NCBI GenBank assembly: GCA_037043455.1 | Contig: JAWPHD010000288.1 | Location: forward strand, 248,001 to 312,000 | Reading direction: 5' to 3' | DNA from: Cyrtodaria siliqua | Lineage: Eukaryota > Mollusca > Bivalvia > Adapedonta > Hiatellidae | DNA length: 64,000 nt | Part shown: positions 1-10,656 of the stretch, piece after piece | How positions within the stretch are numbered: the first letter of the stretch is position 1 | Layout: every line of letters starts with the position of its first letter | The notes under the pieces: model-generated | Database searches by the model: none | What the model saw: only the letters and a program-made list of their open reading frames with translations | What the model was told of the DNA's origin: nothing | Translations under genes and position numbers: made by a program

Positions 1-179
1 CGTTTATTTTATTAAGAAATCCGCTAAATTTAACGACGTTAGAGCGATGACGTCACGAAAGTAAACAACGTCTAGTATGAGGCACGTTACGGAAAAATTG
101 GCGCAATAAAAATGAAATTGTGTGTTTGGCTTTTTCTTTCTTAAATAAATGGTTACAACTTTGAAGTATGACAAATTCG

Positions 180-318
180 TTATTAGGATTCTTGACAGGG
201 AACATGGGCTCACATTCCCTGCCTGGAAATATATATTCCCCCTCGCCTAACGGCTCGGGTGAATATAATTTCCAGGCAGGGAATGTGAGCCCATGTCCCC
301 TGTCAAGAATCCTAATAA
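180..318. repeat. Foldback (hairpin) element
   Basis: TTATTAGGATTCTTGACAGG starts the left arm and its complement ends the right arm. The two arms of about 55 bp pair almost fully around an 18-bp centre. A small non-autonomous foldback or MITE is likely. No target duplication was resolved. Confidence 0.75.
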
Positions 319-339
319 CTAATATTATTAACATTCACA

Positions 340-600
340 CTAGCGTTCGTTTAGTGCAGTGTGGCGGCTGTAAAATGTCTCCCTGTGCTACGAATCAGTA
401 GTGTTATTTTTTACTGGTCCTTTGGGACCAACGAGCCCAATATAGGTGGCTTTGAAGTAGAATAACGCTTAAGTCGGTGCTAGGGGGCGTGAGAGGTGTT
501 GCTTCTTACATTACTTATCATGAACAGACTCAATAAAACCGAGTCTGCTGCTTTATTCTCTTAATTGTGTTTGTTGCTCCCAAAGGATCACCTTTATCAG
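340..600 (+). repeat. Dispersed repeat family B, long copy
   Basis: This is the best uninterrupted copy of family B. It contains CAGTAGTGTTATTTTTTACT, then CGCTTAAGTCGGTGCTAGGG, then the hairpin CAGACTC/GAGTCTG (525-547) with AATAAA in its loop. It preserves the empty TTAA site (near 471) that is filled by another element in the 17.8-19.6 kb copy. The class is unknown. Confidence 0.7.
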
Positions 601-769
601 TAGTTATTACTCTGTTCATAGTTGAATTTCATTTCTCTGTTAAAGACAATTGCTACGTGGGTGTGGTTTCCATAAAGTAGAGCATAATTTGTTTTGGCGT
701 AATTGCTTATCAATGACGTCACCACTCCATGCGCTGTTTGCCCCTAGTTTCGGCAAAGAGATCTTGCAT

Positions 770-1105
770 ATTTTATATACATGATCATTTATGTGTTTTA
801 CTTTGCGTTGCTGCCTTGTTTGTTAGTGAATATAACCTGGCGGGGATATTTTTATTTACACTGTCCCTTTTACTTGGATGACAATAGGGTAAGAGTGAGG
901 TTTGGTGCACCCTAAAACCTGGTATGAACCCCATCGGATGTTTTGCCACTTACCGTTCCAATGCGGTTCCTGTGTTGTCATACCGTTTATGTTTGTGATA
1001 TATTGCCTTTTATTCATCTTTGTAGTTGTTTATTGCTGTGAGTGTTTCTGGTTGATTGTAGTCCTGGAATGCTACATTCCTCTTTGACTTGTATATCTAC
1101 GTTTG
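770..1105 (+). repeat. Dispersed repeat family A copy
   Basis: It shares with many other places the order TTTATTTACACTGTCCC, GATGACAATAGGGTAAGAGTG, a block like ACTGACCGTTCCAA and a 3' block like TCCTTGAATGCTACATT. No coding capacity. Confidence 0.7.
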
Positions 1106-1381
1106 CAGTCGCTGCGACCGTCGCCGTTATATCAGCATTTTAAATTGGCAGGTTCAAATTATGTTAACGAAGTTATCATAATTATAAGAATTGAATTCTA
1201 TATTTTAAACTTTCATTTGGGTATGAAAATAACATGTTGGTAGTCACGAACTTTAAACTAATGCAACCTATTTGCATAAAAAGAAGAACAAAAAATCAAA
1301 ATATCGATTTCAATCCTTAAAATAACAACAACATAGAAAACCAGATTTAAAAATGCATTTTAAACCGCAGTGCAATACATG

Positions 1382-1386
1382 AACCC
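1382..1386. repeat. Target-site duplication, left (AACCC)
   Basis: AACCC immediately precedes the TGTCAC end of the LTR and recurs right after the GTGACA end at 10128-10132. Five bp is a usual duplication length for Ty3/gypsy integrases. Confidence 0.9.
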
Positions 1387-2933
1387 TGTCACAGGATGAC
1401 CTTAGTGGTTGGGCTAACTCAGGAAAGAATCAATGACGGTGAATGCATTTACATAAATTTAATGCAACTTTTAAAATATGTTTAATATATATACAATTAT
1501 CTAAAAAAACAAGCGAATACACAAATGAACTATGAAAAGAATGTTCTCCTGAACGTTTAAGACGTTCTTAGTATTGTTATAAATACTGAAAGTCTAAGAC
1601 ACTAAAGTGTTGTTAAATCTATAACAATGTTGATCTAGCGCGATAACTGTGATGCGCGAGAGCTCATGAAGATGATGATGCGCGAATTCAATGGATGATT
1701 GTCATCAAATGCCTTCTGTAAGGGTTGATGACGCGATGCAATGATAGTTAATCTCCACTGAGATTGTGAATGATATTCCTCCAGTGAGGACTGGTAACGG
1801 GCCCACCTTGTGTCCCGGGGGTTGTCGTTAGTAAAACCTGGCTGCGCAGGTACGGGGACCGTCTCCACCGCTTGTAACGTTAGTCGTGGAAGCTTAGCTC
1901 CACTCCTGGATATCCAAACCTAGATGGCTTACTCCAACCCTGGATGGCTTATATCCTGGATGGCTTAGGCTGTAATTATACATACGTTTTAGATGTCGGT
2001 TGACAAACATAACAATCTTGCATAATTACCATTACCCAAACAAATCATTATTCAATCAATATATGTAAGCTGTACTTATGATGAGTAGCAATGTATACAT
2101 ATTCTACAACGCCATGTATACGCTATGTACGTTGCTGTTAATCAATGCCCCTAATACATGTAATATAAACATGATCAAATTACTCATATATAAAACTCAC
2201 TGAGTTATGCATGCACGCATTTATTCTTGTCACTCATCTCATTGTTAACTAATGTTAACAATCGTGTATTACAATCACTGAATTATACGCCAACGTTAAT
2301 TAATGCACCTATTATCCACTGTTATCAAATTAATATTGTTTTACAATTAATGATCAATTACCATAATTACATCTAATAAAGTCACTTCAAATCATATGCT
2401 AGTCTAAAGTTATGTTTGAGAAACATCAATGCTAACCGGATGTCGTAACCGCCAAACAAGATGGCGCCGCCCACTGAATACAAATATACGATAAAAGTTT
2501 AATAAAACTACTAACCACATGTTGCCTGTGAAATTTGCCGTCCAATCTCTGTTCCAACAAAGTACTATCGATTATCCCGGCGATAGCTAGAAGACAATGG
2601 CATTTATAGCAAACATTACGCCCAAATCATTATTTCCCCCGTTCAGTCCGTGACAAACGTGGCTAAATCTACAGTATTGAATCAACACGAGAGGCCCCTT
2701 ATACAATTTTGCCGTTTAAGGAAAATTTACCTATACGTTTACATGCATTAGCACAAAACTAAACTTATGACACGGCCTCTCTGGCGGCCACTTAAAATGT
2801 GCACGCTTTTACGTGTTACATGAATAGATCATGAATATGGTGAAATTGTTTCAACTCGAACAATAGATTTTGGGTGTAACCGATACAAGAGCTATATACG
2901 ACCAGTACGCTCTACCCGTGACATTTTGTGACA
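1387..2933 (-). repeat. 3' LTR of the retrotransposon
   Basis: This is the partner of the 8581-10127 LTR at a constant offset of 7194 bp, with the same length and the same sequence in every block compared by eye. In element orientation it lies downstream of gag-pol and should supply the polyadenylation site. Confidence 0.95.
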
Positions 2934-2947
2934 ACATCTCCCCACTT
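2934..2947 (-). promoter_or_regulatory. Polypurine tract
   Basis: In element orientation the bases just before the 3' LTR read AAGTGGGGAGATGT, a purine-rich run next to the LTR as expected for plus-strand priming. Two pyrimidines interrupt it, so it is imperfect. Confidence 0.65.
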
Positions 2948-3270
2948 AAAGAAAGTGCTACACTTTTAAAATTCAACAAAATGATAATTAATATTTACAC
3001 GTTAAGAAACTATTAATTCTTCTGAGCAAATGAGCGACAAAACGTACAAGCTGATCGCTCAATCGCTTGAGTATATAAATATTACTACCGAGGGATGCAA
3101 CCTTCAGCCAGTACAACGACCGTCTTCCGGAAAACATCCACTGCAGTTATAACCCAACTATAATATGTAATTACAATTTGAACACTATTCTACAATTGTA
3201 CACTACCCTGTCGTAACATATACTACTATTGTACAATACACTGCAATACACTATTATATTAAACCGGTCA

Positions 3271-6200
3271 TTATGTGCGGCGACTTAAATAGTCTGCCCC
3301 AATATTGTCCTTTCCTCGGATCGCTTTAATTTTCATCCGGTAAGGCTGCAGAGTCAGTGCCCACCTCATTAACCTACTGTTAGCTACCTTTGCTTTATTC
3401 ATATAAGCTAACGGTTGGTGGTCAGTCTCCAAGACAAATTCCTTACCAAAAACATATCGGTGGAATTTACTGACACCCCACACTACTGCAAGACATTCCC
3501 TTTCGATAACAGAGTAGTTACATTCCCGGGGTAATAGTTTCCGACTTGCGTAAGCCACGGGGAGACTACACCCATCTTGCTCTTGCAGTAGGACTGCACC
3601 CACCCCGATATCGGAGGCATCCGTTCTGAGGATAAACTCCTGGTCAAGTTCAGGTAATTTTAGTATTGGGGTTTTGACCAGACTCCCCTTTAAAGAGACG
3701 AAAGCTCGCTCCTGGCTTTCCCCCCAAGTTATCCTATTGGGTTGACCTTTCTTTGTCAAGTCTGACAAAGGTGCAGCTATAGCCGAAAAGTTTGGAATAA
3801 ACTTCCTGTAAAAACCCGCTAACCCTAAAAATGACCTAACTTGTTTCTTTGTCTCGGGTCTTGGTGCTTCTTGAATTGCCTTAACCTTGTCGGGGTTGGG
3901 TTTCAATTTCTGGTCCCTCCCGACAACATGACCCAGACACTCTATATCTGCGTAACCTATGTGACACTTGCTAGGTTTTGCAGTCAGTTTAAACCGGCGT
4001 AGCCGTTCCAACAGATTACGTAGAGCCTTAATATGGTCTTCAAATGTTGTTGTAAACACCAGGATGTCATCTACAAAACTGTCTGTGTTGGACAAATCCT
4101 TCAGGACTTTCCTCATTAACCTACAGAATGTTGCTGGGGCGTTTACGAGACCAAAGGGCATGACCTTGAACTTAAAAAGTCCTTGTGAAGTTTCGAAGGA
4201 GGTCATCTCTTTAGCTCGGTCTGAAAGTGGGACTTGCCAATAACCTTTACTGAGGTCTAACTTGGAGAAATACGAATATCCCGCAAGTTTAGAGAATACC
4301 TCCTCAATATTAGGCATTGGCTCTGCATCAAAGATGGTACGTTTATTGAGCTGCCTAAAATCGATACAGAATCGAATTGACCCATCTTTCTTCTTAATAA
4401 GGACGACTGGGGATGAAAATGGGGCGTTTGAAGGTTCGATGACACCCAATTTCAACATGTCTTTCACCTCCTCATCAACAATTGATCGGGAGTGAAATGG
4501 AATGGGATACCCCTTAATTCTAATTGGTTCCCCTGATGTGAGTACAATATCATGTTGCACTCCATCTGTCTGCCCCGGGTTTTCGGACAAGACATCACTG
4601 AACTCCGAGAGTAAACTACCCATCTCTCGTTGCTGCTCTACACTAAGCATGCCCGATATGTCTACATCGGCTGCTCTCTCCCTACCTACACTAGTAGGAA
4701 AATACATGGGACTAGTGTCCTCACTACTGTCTTCCTCACTATCCTCAATAACTGCAACATTAACTACGGTTAACACCCCTTGTTGCACATTATCGGTTCT
4801 ACTGATATACTCTTTCAGCATATTCGCATGAAAGGTCTTTAACTTTCCGTTTATCTCGATACGGTAATCCATAGTGTTCACTATCCCTCTAACGTAAAAC
4901 GGACCTTTCCATTGTAATAACAACTTGTTATTGTCGGTCGGGAGTAACAGTAACACCTGGTCATCTATCTTAAACTTCCTAGCTCTAGCTTTTTGGTCAT
5001 AGTACCGTTTATACTTGGTACTTGCCTTAACTAACTGACTTTGAGCTATCTTACAAGTCTCCTCTAGTTTCTCCTTCAGATCTAAAACATACTGATATGT
5101 AGTCTTAACCTCATCACTATCTACTTCACCTGCCCACATCTCTCTAAGAATCCTCATGGGACCTCTAACTGACCTACCGTACAATAACTCAAACGGTGAA
5201 AATCCTAAACTCTCTTGTGGAACCTCTCTAAATGCAAACAATAAAGCATTGAGATACTTGTCCCAATCTTTGGGTCTCTCGGTACACATACGCCGTAACA
5301 TTTGCTTTAACGTCCCGTTAAATCGTTCGACTAACCCGTTACACATAGGGTGATATGGTGTTGTCATGATTTGACGCAAAGACAATAACCTGCTTACTTC
5401 AGCCATAAGTTCTGACGTAAACTGTGACCCACAATCAGTCAGCATTTCCTCTGGTACACCTAGCCTACTGAACATATCAACTAATGCCTCAGCTACTCTC
5501 TCAGTTTCAATTGAGGGCAATGCTACTGCCTCCGGATACCTAGTTGCATAGTCTACCATGGTCAAAATGTACCTATTTTTCCTATCCGACACTGGAAAAA
5601 TTGGCCCAACTATGTCTACGGCTACCCGCTTAAATGGTGTATCTATCAGTGGCATCTGACCTAAATGTACTTTGGTCACTCGACCTTTTGGTACTGTCCT
5701 TTGGCATACATCGCAGGACCTACAATACCTAGTTACATCTCCACTAACGCCTGGCCAATAAAATTCTGCCAATACTCTATCTGACGTTTTCTTTACGCCT
5801 AAATGACCTCCCATAATCGACTCATGAGCTACCTTAAGCACTGTCGTTCTATACTGGGTAGGTACCACTAATTGGTGAAACTGTCTACTACCGCTATCTT
5901 CAAATTCTCTGTACAATAACCTATTCTTATGTACAAACTTACAACTACCGGACCCTTTACACTTCTTCACTACACCATCCTTGGCCTTCACCTTACAAGG
6001 ACCTAATGACTCGTCTTGAGTTTGTGCTTCTATAAACTCCGCTTTAGATATGTCTCCTACGGCTGCAGGAACCTTTAATTTTCTATAAGCCTGAGCTTGC
6101 TTCTGAACCTGCGCTCTAGTCTCTACGGCATTACTTATGCTACTTCTAAAATCGGACATTACCGGAAGTGCTGAACCATCTATGTTCCCTATCGTTAAAT

Positions 6201-7914
6201 CATACATCGGGTCGTCCATACATAGTGCCTCTGTAGTCCCTTTAAAGAAAGGTGTATCTACATCTATTCTCGCTATTGGCACGTGCTCTACCGACTTATT
6301 TAACAACATACACGGTGACTGTTTACCTACCAACTGGTCATCCGTAACTAAACTACGCCTAACTACCACACCTGTACAACCTGTATCCCTCATTACAATT
6401 ACGTCCTTGCCGTTCACTCTACCATCTGCCGTTGGAAGATTTGCATACGGAAAGAGACATGTTCCGATCTTCGTCATTACACCATCCGCTTTAACGCAAC
6501 AGCTACTACTCTCGGTTTTAATAACCGGACTATTACTACCTCTGCCTCTACCTCTACCTCGGTTTTGACCACCTCTACCTCTACCAAAATTCCATGGGTT
6601 GTTAAAACCTTGGTTCTGACTCCCTACATTGTTGTCCACTCTACTATTTTCACTAAAATTGTCTACGACAGCGGACACTTTCACCGCTTTCCTACACTCA
6701 TGTGAAGCATGATTCCCATTACAGTGACGACAACGAATAAAAGGTCTACCTATGTTACCACTATTGCTACCTCCTCTAGCACCCATCGAACTACCTCCTC
6801 CTCTATAGTTTCCACTCTGGCCTTTCTGTTTATGATCGTCCCCTTGCCTATCTCTAAAAGTTCTGTCTTTCGACACTACATTATGAGCTCCACCTCTAGC
6901 CTCGGCAAACTGATCTGCTTGTGTTGCCATTTCATTTACACTAGCTAGTTTTCTTTCTTTAAGAAATAAGAACAGATCTCTACTACAAACATTGAATAGC
7001 TGGTCCCGCAACAAGAAATCTATGAGGCCCTGATAAGTCTGCGCTACCTTCCCTAACTCTAACCACCTATCTAAGTAATTTCTAGATCTACTAATGAACT
7101 GAATAAATGACTCGCCTTTCTCAGGCAGACAAGCTCTAAACCGCTTTCTAAAACCTTCTTCAGTTAACTCAAATCTCTTTAAAAGAGCATCCTTTAACTT
7201 GTCATAGTCAAGAGCATCTAAACTAGGTAATCTAGAAAATACATCTAAGGCCTTGCCTCTCAATAACGCACTTAAATGAACTGCCCACTTATCTTTGGTC
7301 CATTCCTGTAACTCAGCATAACGCTCGAACCGTAACAAGTAACTGTCCATGTTATCTTTGTCACCATCAAAGTATGGTAACTTCGAACCTTTTAACTTCC
7401 CAGAATAACTATCTTTCCCTACAGTTCCACTGTCCTTACTATGTGTCTTAGCTGCTTCCAACTCTAAAGCTAACTTATGATCAAACTCTTTTTGCTCCCT
7501 TTCCATTATCATCTTAGCCTTAGCTAGTCTACCATCTGTTTCGAACCTCTCATGTTCTAACTCTTGCTTCTCCCTTACTATTCTACTTTCTAATTCTAAC
7601 TTCTCTTTAGCTAACCTATCTTCTAATTCTAACTTCTCTGTGGCTAGTCTACTTTCTTCATCTCGCTTCTCTTTAGCCAATCTACTTTCGAATTCTAGCT
7701 TCTCTTTAGCCAATCTACTTTCGAATTCTAGCTTCTCTTTAGCTAGTCTACTTTCTTCATCTCTTTCCTGCTTTGCTAATTCTCTTTCCTTAAGTCTAAA
7801 TTCCCTTTCCCTAGCCTGTTCGTCTTTAACAAAGGTTCTAAGCTCCTCTCCAGCATACCCTAACTCCTTTCCCATTTCCGTAAGATCCTTTATGGACGTC
7901 ATGTCTATGGACAT
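3271..7914 (-). CDS. Gag-Pol polyprotein (Gag, PR, INT, RT, RNase H)
   Basis: This is a single 1547-residue frame with no frameshift or stop between gag and pol. In order: a charged coiled coil with six 11-residue repeats (about 55-120); a capsid-like Gag region (about 175-345); a short zinc knuckle C395-x2-C398-x3-H402-x4-C407; a run of RG repeats (about 444-459); an aspartic protease with DTG at 510-512; integrase with an HHCC zinc domain (H697, H704, C734, C737), a DD35E core (D767, D827, E863) and a GPF-type module near 1004; then RT with D1220 and FVDD at 1280-1283; then RNase H with D1432, E1471 or E1473, D1498 and D1541. All expected catalytic residues are present. Integrase ahead of RT is the diagnostic oddity, since most Ty3/gypsy elements have RT-RNase H first. 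The first Met of the frame is taken as the start because the coiled coil follows directly. The Gag capsid of Gmr1-like elements is the reported source of the vertebrate SCAN domain. Confidence 0.95.
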   Translation of the reverse strand: MSIDMTSIKDLTEMGKELGYAGEELRTFVKDEQAREREFRLKERELAKQERDEESRLAKEKLEFESRLAKEKLEFESRLAKEKRDEESRLATEKLELEDRLAKEKLELESRIVREKQELEHERFETDGRLAKAKMIMEREQKEFDHKLALELEAAKTHSKDSGTVGKDSYSGKLKGSKLPYFDGDKDNMDSYLLRFERYAELQEWTKDKWAVHLSALLRGKALDVFSRLPSLDALDYDKLKDALLKRFELTEEGFRKRFRACLPEKGESFIQFISRSRNYLDRWLELGKVAQTYQGLIDFLLRDQLFNVCSRDLFLFLKERKLASVNEMATQADQFAEARGGAHNVVSKDRTFRDRQGDDHKQKGQSGNYRGGGSSMGARGGSNSGNIGRPFIRCRHCNGNHASHECRKAVKVSAVVDNFSENSRVDNNVGSQNQGFNNPWNFGRGRGGQNRGRGRGRGSNSPVIKTESSSCCVKADGVMTKIGTCLFPYANLPTADGRVNGKDVIVMRDTGCTGVVVRRSLVTDDQLVGKQSPCMLLNKSVEHVPIARIDVDTPFFKGTTEALCMDDPMYDLTIGNIDGSALPVMSDFRSSISNAVETRAQVQKQAQAYRKLKVPAAVGDISKAEFIEAQTQDESLGPCKVKAKDGVVKKCKGSGSCKFVHKNRLLYREFEDSGSRQFHQLVVPTQYRTTVLKVAHESIMGGHLGVKKTSDRVLAEFYWPGVSGDVTRYCRSCDVCQRTVPKGRVTKVHLGQMPLIDTPFKRVAVDIVGPIFPVSDRKNRYILTMVDYATRYPEAVALPSIETERVAEALVDMFSRLGVPEEMLTDCGSQFTSELMAEVSRLLSLRQIMTTPYHPMCNGLVERFNGTLKQMLRRMCTERPKDWDKYLNALLFAFREVPQESLGFSPFELLYGRSVRGPMRILREMWAGEVDSDEVKTTYQYVLDLKEKLEETCKIAQSQLVKASTKYKRYYDQKARARKFKIDDQVLLLLPTDNNKLLLQWKGPFYVRGIVNTMDYRIEINGKLKTFHANMLKEYISRTDNVQQGVLTVVNVAVIEDSEEDSSEDTSPMYFPTSVGRERAADVDISGMLSVEQQREMGSLLSEFSDVLSENPGQTDGVQHDIVLTSGEPIRIKGYPIPFHSRSIVDEEVKDMLKLGVIEPSNAPFSSPVVLIKKKDGSIRFCIDFRQLNKRTIFDAEPMPNIEEVFSKLAGYSYFSKLDLSKGYWQVPLSDRAKEMTSFETSQGLFKFKVMPFGLVNAPATFCRLMRKVLKDLSNTDSFVDDILVFTTTFEDHIKALRNLLERLRRFKLTAKPSKCHIGYADIECLGHVVGRDQKLKPNPDKVKAIQEAPRPETKKQVRSFLGLAGFYRKFIPNFSAIAAPLSDLTKKGQPNRITWGESQERAFVSLKGSLVKTPILKLPELDQEFILRTDASDIGVGAVLLQEQDGCSLPVAYASRKLLPRECNYSVIERECLAVVWGVSKFHRYVFGKEFVLETDHQPLAYMNKAKVANSRLMRWALTLQPYRMKIKAIRGKDNIGADYLSRRT
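7555..7752 (-). repeat. 33-bp tandem repeat encoding six hendecads in Gag
   Basis: Gag residues 55-120 are six successive 11-residue units of the type SRLAKEKLEFE, with E, K, R and L in fixed places. The DNA is a 33-bp tandem repeat. An 11-residue period is a coiled-coil (hendecad) period, so this is probably a Gag oligomerisation segment that grew by unit duplication. Confidence 0.8.
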
Positions 7915-8559
7915 TGTGGACTACTAACTACAATAATTACAATACACACGTCACTAATAATTCTACTCACTTAACTACTAATGGTAAGTCACTGTGTCCT
8001 CAGTAAATACCTGGGCATCATCATCGGACAAGTTACATACACATTAGTACTAGCGCTAACTCCTAACGGTTATGTATAGATAGTATCTAGCTTCCACAAA
8101 ACATATACACTACATAAAATATCTATATTTGATATTGGACATAAACCTTAAACCATCATAGAAATGTGCATAACATGTACATGTATATTTACTTCTCCCA
8201 TTAATAAAAGTATACTCGAGTGTCACAACATGAGTAGAACGTCTTGTTCGCCAACCTAATTGGATACTATGTGTATATCAAGGGAGGTAAAACAAACACC
8301 CAAATTATTGAGCAAAAGTGCCTCAGACCCACTCGTGTAGACCACTGCGACCTCGCGCCAAGGAAAGAACGGACAAAACAACAGTTTGGACTCACCCTAC
8401 CCTTGTCGTGTCTTGACTTGTCTTCCAAGCTGTGGCCGTGATCGTCGACAGTCGCCTTGATGGATCAGAGGGTGGTACACAATTCTAAAATAATAAGTAG
8501 AGATTTAGTATATCATAATAAAGATCACTTATTGATTCTTTCCCTCCGTAGTCGCCCAA

Positions 8560-8578
8560 AATCCCACTTCTGACACCA
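8560..8578 (-). promoter_or_regulatory. Primer-binding site, tRNA-Leu type
   Basis: The plus strand reads AATCCCACTTCTGACACCA, which is the form of the 3' end of a eukaryotic tRNA-Leu (T-arm and acceptor strand) including CCA. The element's plus-sense strand is therefore complementary to that tRNA over about 19 nt. It lies 2 nt inside the 5' LTR, where reverse transcription is primed. Confidence 0.88.
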
Positions 8579-8580
8579 GT

Positions 8581-10127
8581 TGTCACAGGATGACCTTAGT
8601 GGTTGGGCTAACTCAGGAAAGAATCAATGACGGTGAATGCATTTACATAAATTTAATGCAACTTTTAAAATATGTTTAATATATATACAATTATCTAAAA
8701 AAACAAGCGAATACACAAATGAACTATGAAAAGAATGTTCTCCTGAACGTTTAAGACGTTCTTAGTATTGTTATAAATACTGAAAGTCTAAGACACTAAA
8801 GTGTTGTTAAATCTATAACAATGTTGATCTAGCGCGATAACTGTGATGCGCGAGAGCTCATGAAGATGATGATGCGCGAATTCAATGGATGATTGTCATC
8901 AAATGCCTTCTGTAAGGGTTGATGACGCGATGCAATGATAGTTAATCTCCACTGAGATTGTGAATGATATTCCTCCAGTGAGGACTGGTAACGGGCCCAC
9001 CTTGTGTCCCGGGGGTTGTCGTTAGTAAAACCTGGCTGCGCAGGTACGGGGACCGTCTCCACCGCTTGTAACGTTAGTCGTGGAAGCTTAGCTCCACTCC
9101 TGGATATCCAAACCTAGATGGCTTACTCCAACCCTGGATGGCTTATATCCTGGATGGCTTAGGCTGTAATTATACATACGTTTTAGATGTCGGTTGACAA
9201 ACATAACAATCTTGCATAATTACCATTACCCAAACAAATCATTATTCAATCAATATATGTAAGCTGTACTTATGATGAGTAGCAATGTATACATATTCTA
9301 CAACGCCATGTATACGCTATGTACGTTGCTGTTAATCAATGCCCCTAATACATGTAATATAAACATGATCAAATTACTCATATATAAAACTCACTGAGTT
9401 ATGCATGCACGCATTTATTCTTGTCACTCATCTCATTGTTAACTAATGTTAACAATCGTGTATTACAATCACTGAATTATACGCCAACGTTAATTAATGC
9501 ACCTATTATCCACTGTTATCAAATTAATATTGTTTTACAATTAATGATCAATTACCATAATTACATCTAATAAAGTCACTTCAAATCATATGCTAGTCTA
9601 AAGTTATGTTTGAGAAACATCAATGCTAACCGGATGTCGTAACCGCCAAACAAGATGGCGCCGCCCACTGAATACAAATATACGATAAAAGTTTAATAAA
9701 ACTACTAACCACATGTTGCCTGTGAAATTTGCCGTCCAATCTCTGTTCCAACAAAGTACTATCGATTATCCCGGCGATAGCTAGAAGACAATGGCATTTA
9801 TAGCAAACATTACGCCCAAATCATTATTTCCCCCGTTCAGTCCGTGACAAACGTGGCTAAATCTACAGTATTGAATCAACACGAGAGGCCCCTTATACAA
9901 TTTTGCCGTTTAAGGAAAATTTACCTATACGTTTACATGCATTAGCACAAAACTAAACTTATGACACGGCCTCTCTGGCGGCCACTTAAAATGTGCACGC
10001 TTTTACGTGTTACATGAATAGATCATGAATATGGTGAAATTGTTTCAACTCGAACAATAGATTTTGGGTGTAACCGATACAAGAGCTATATACGACCAGT
10101 ACGCTCTACCCGTGACATTTTGTGACA
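8581..10127 (-). repeat. 5' LTR of the retrotransposon
   Basis: This 1547-bp copy is upstream in the element's own orientation, so it should hold the promoter. It ends in short inverted repeats (TGTCAC/GTGACA). I could not place the U3/R/U5 borders. It contains a stretch where GGATGGCTTA-type units repeat (about 9099-9162) and a 77-codon frame (8829-9062, minus) that is probably chance. Confidence 0.95.
9651..9665 (-). promoter_or_regulatory. YY1-like motif in the 5' LTR
   Basis: The plus strand reads CAAGATGGCGCCGCC. In element orientation this contains CGCCATCTTG, close to the YY1 consensus found in many TATA-less promoters and some retroelement promoters. The same motif lies at 2457-2471 in the 3' LTR. 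It is one match and proves no binding. Confidence 0.35.
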
Positions 10128-10132
10128 AACCC
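10128..10132. repeat. Target-site duplication, right (AACCC)
   Basis: This is the exact partner of 1382-1386 and fixes the outer border of the element. Confidence 0.9.
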
Positions 10133-10433
10133 GTAAAAACTAATCAAATGTCCGACATGCATACATGTTTATGAATGTTTATGACATGTATGCTGTCTTC
10201 AAAAACAAAATAGTGGTTAACCTATAACCTTTTCGAGTATGAACACATAGTCAGGCACTTTATACGTTTAACTTCTGTTTTATCCATTGAATGAACAATA
10301 ATCAACAGCGGTAAGCATAAGGGCAAACAAACATAATTCTTCATAAAAATGCATTGGTTTATTATTATTATTGACTCATTTACTAGCGTTACCCAATTTG
10401 AAAAATGGTCATGTTTGCTAATTATTTATTATG

Positions 10434-10656
10434 AAGGGGTCCTTCAAACGCAACGCACACAATCAAGAGAAGAAAGTAGCAGTCTCACTTCTTATTGTGT
10501 TATGAGATGTTGTATAAGAGGATTCACTTTGCACGCCCCCTAACACCGGCTTCGGTAGTATGCTAGTGACTAGACCTAAAGACCCTAAATAATCAGCAAT
10601 TAATAGCATTACTGATTCGTAGTGCGGGGAGACCGCAACAGCGCACTAAACGAAAT
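10434..10656 (-). repeat. Dispersed repeat family B copy
   Basis: This is a reverse-orientation copy. The minus strand shows the CAGTAATGCTATT-like start, a degraded CCGGTGTTAGGGGGCGTG block and a weakened terminal hairpin near 10485. Confidence 0.6.

Larger units (their letters stand above)
1387..10127 (-). mobile_element. Complete Gmr1-like Ty3/gypsy LTR retrotransposon
   Basis: A full-length 8741-bp element reads on the minus strand. It has two equal-length LTRs (1547 bp each) beginning TGTCAC and ending GTGACA, and is flanked by the 5-bp direct repeat AACCC (1382-1386 and 10128-10132). In element order it holds the 5' LTR (8581-10127), a tRNA-Leu primer-binding site, a leader of about 645 nt, a single gag-pol frame, a 337-nt 3' stretch with a purine-rich tract, and the 3' LTR (1387-2933). 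Integrase precedes RT, as in the Gmr1 clade described by Goodwin and Poulter. Equal LTR length, matching sequence wherever I compared, an exact target duplication and an undamaged polyprotein suggest recent insertion and possible autonomy (inference). No env-like frame is visible. Confidence 0.95.

Noticed and set aside
8829..9062. 77-codon frame in each LTR (also 1635-1868)
   Set aside because: It appears twice only because the LTRs match. It has no recognised domain and no known LTR-encoded counterpart, so it is treated as chance.
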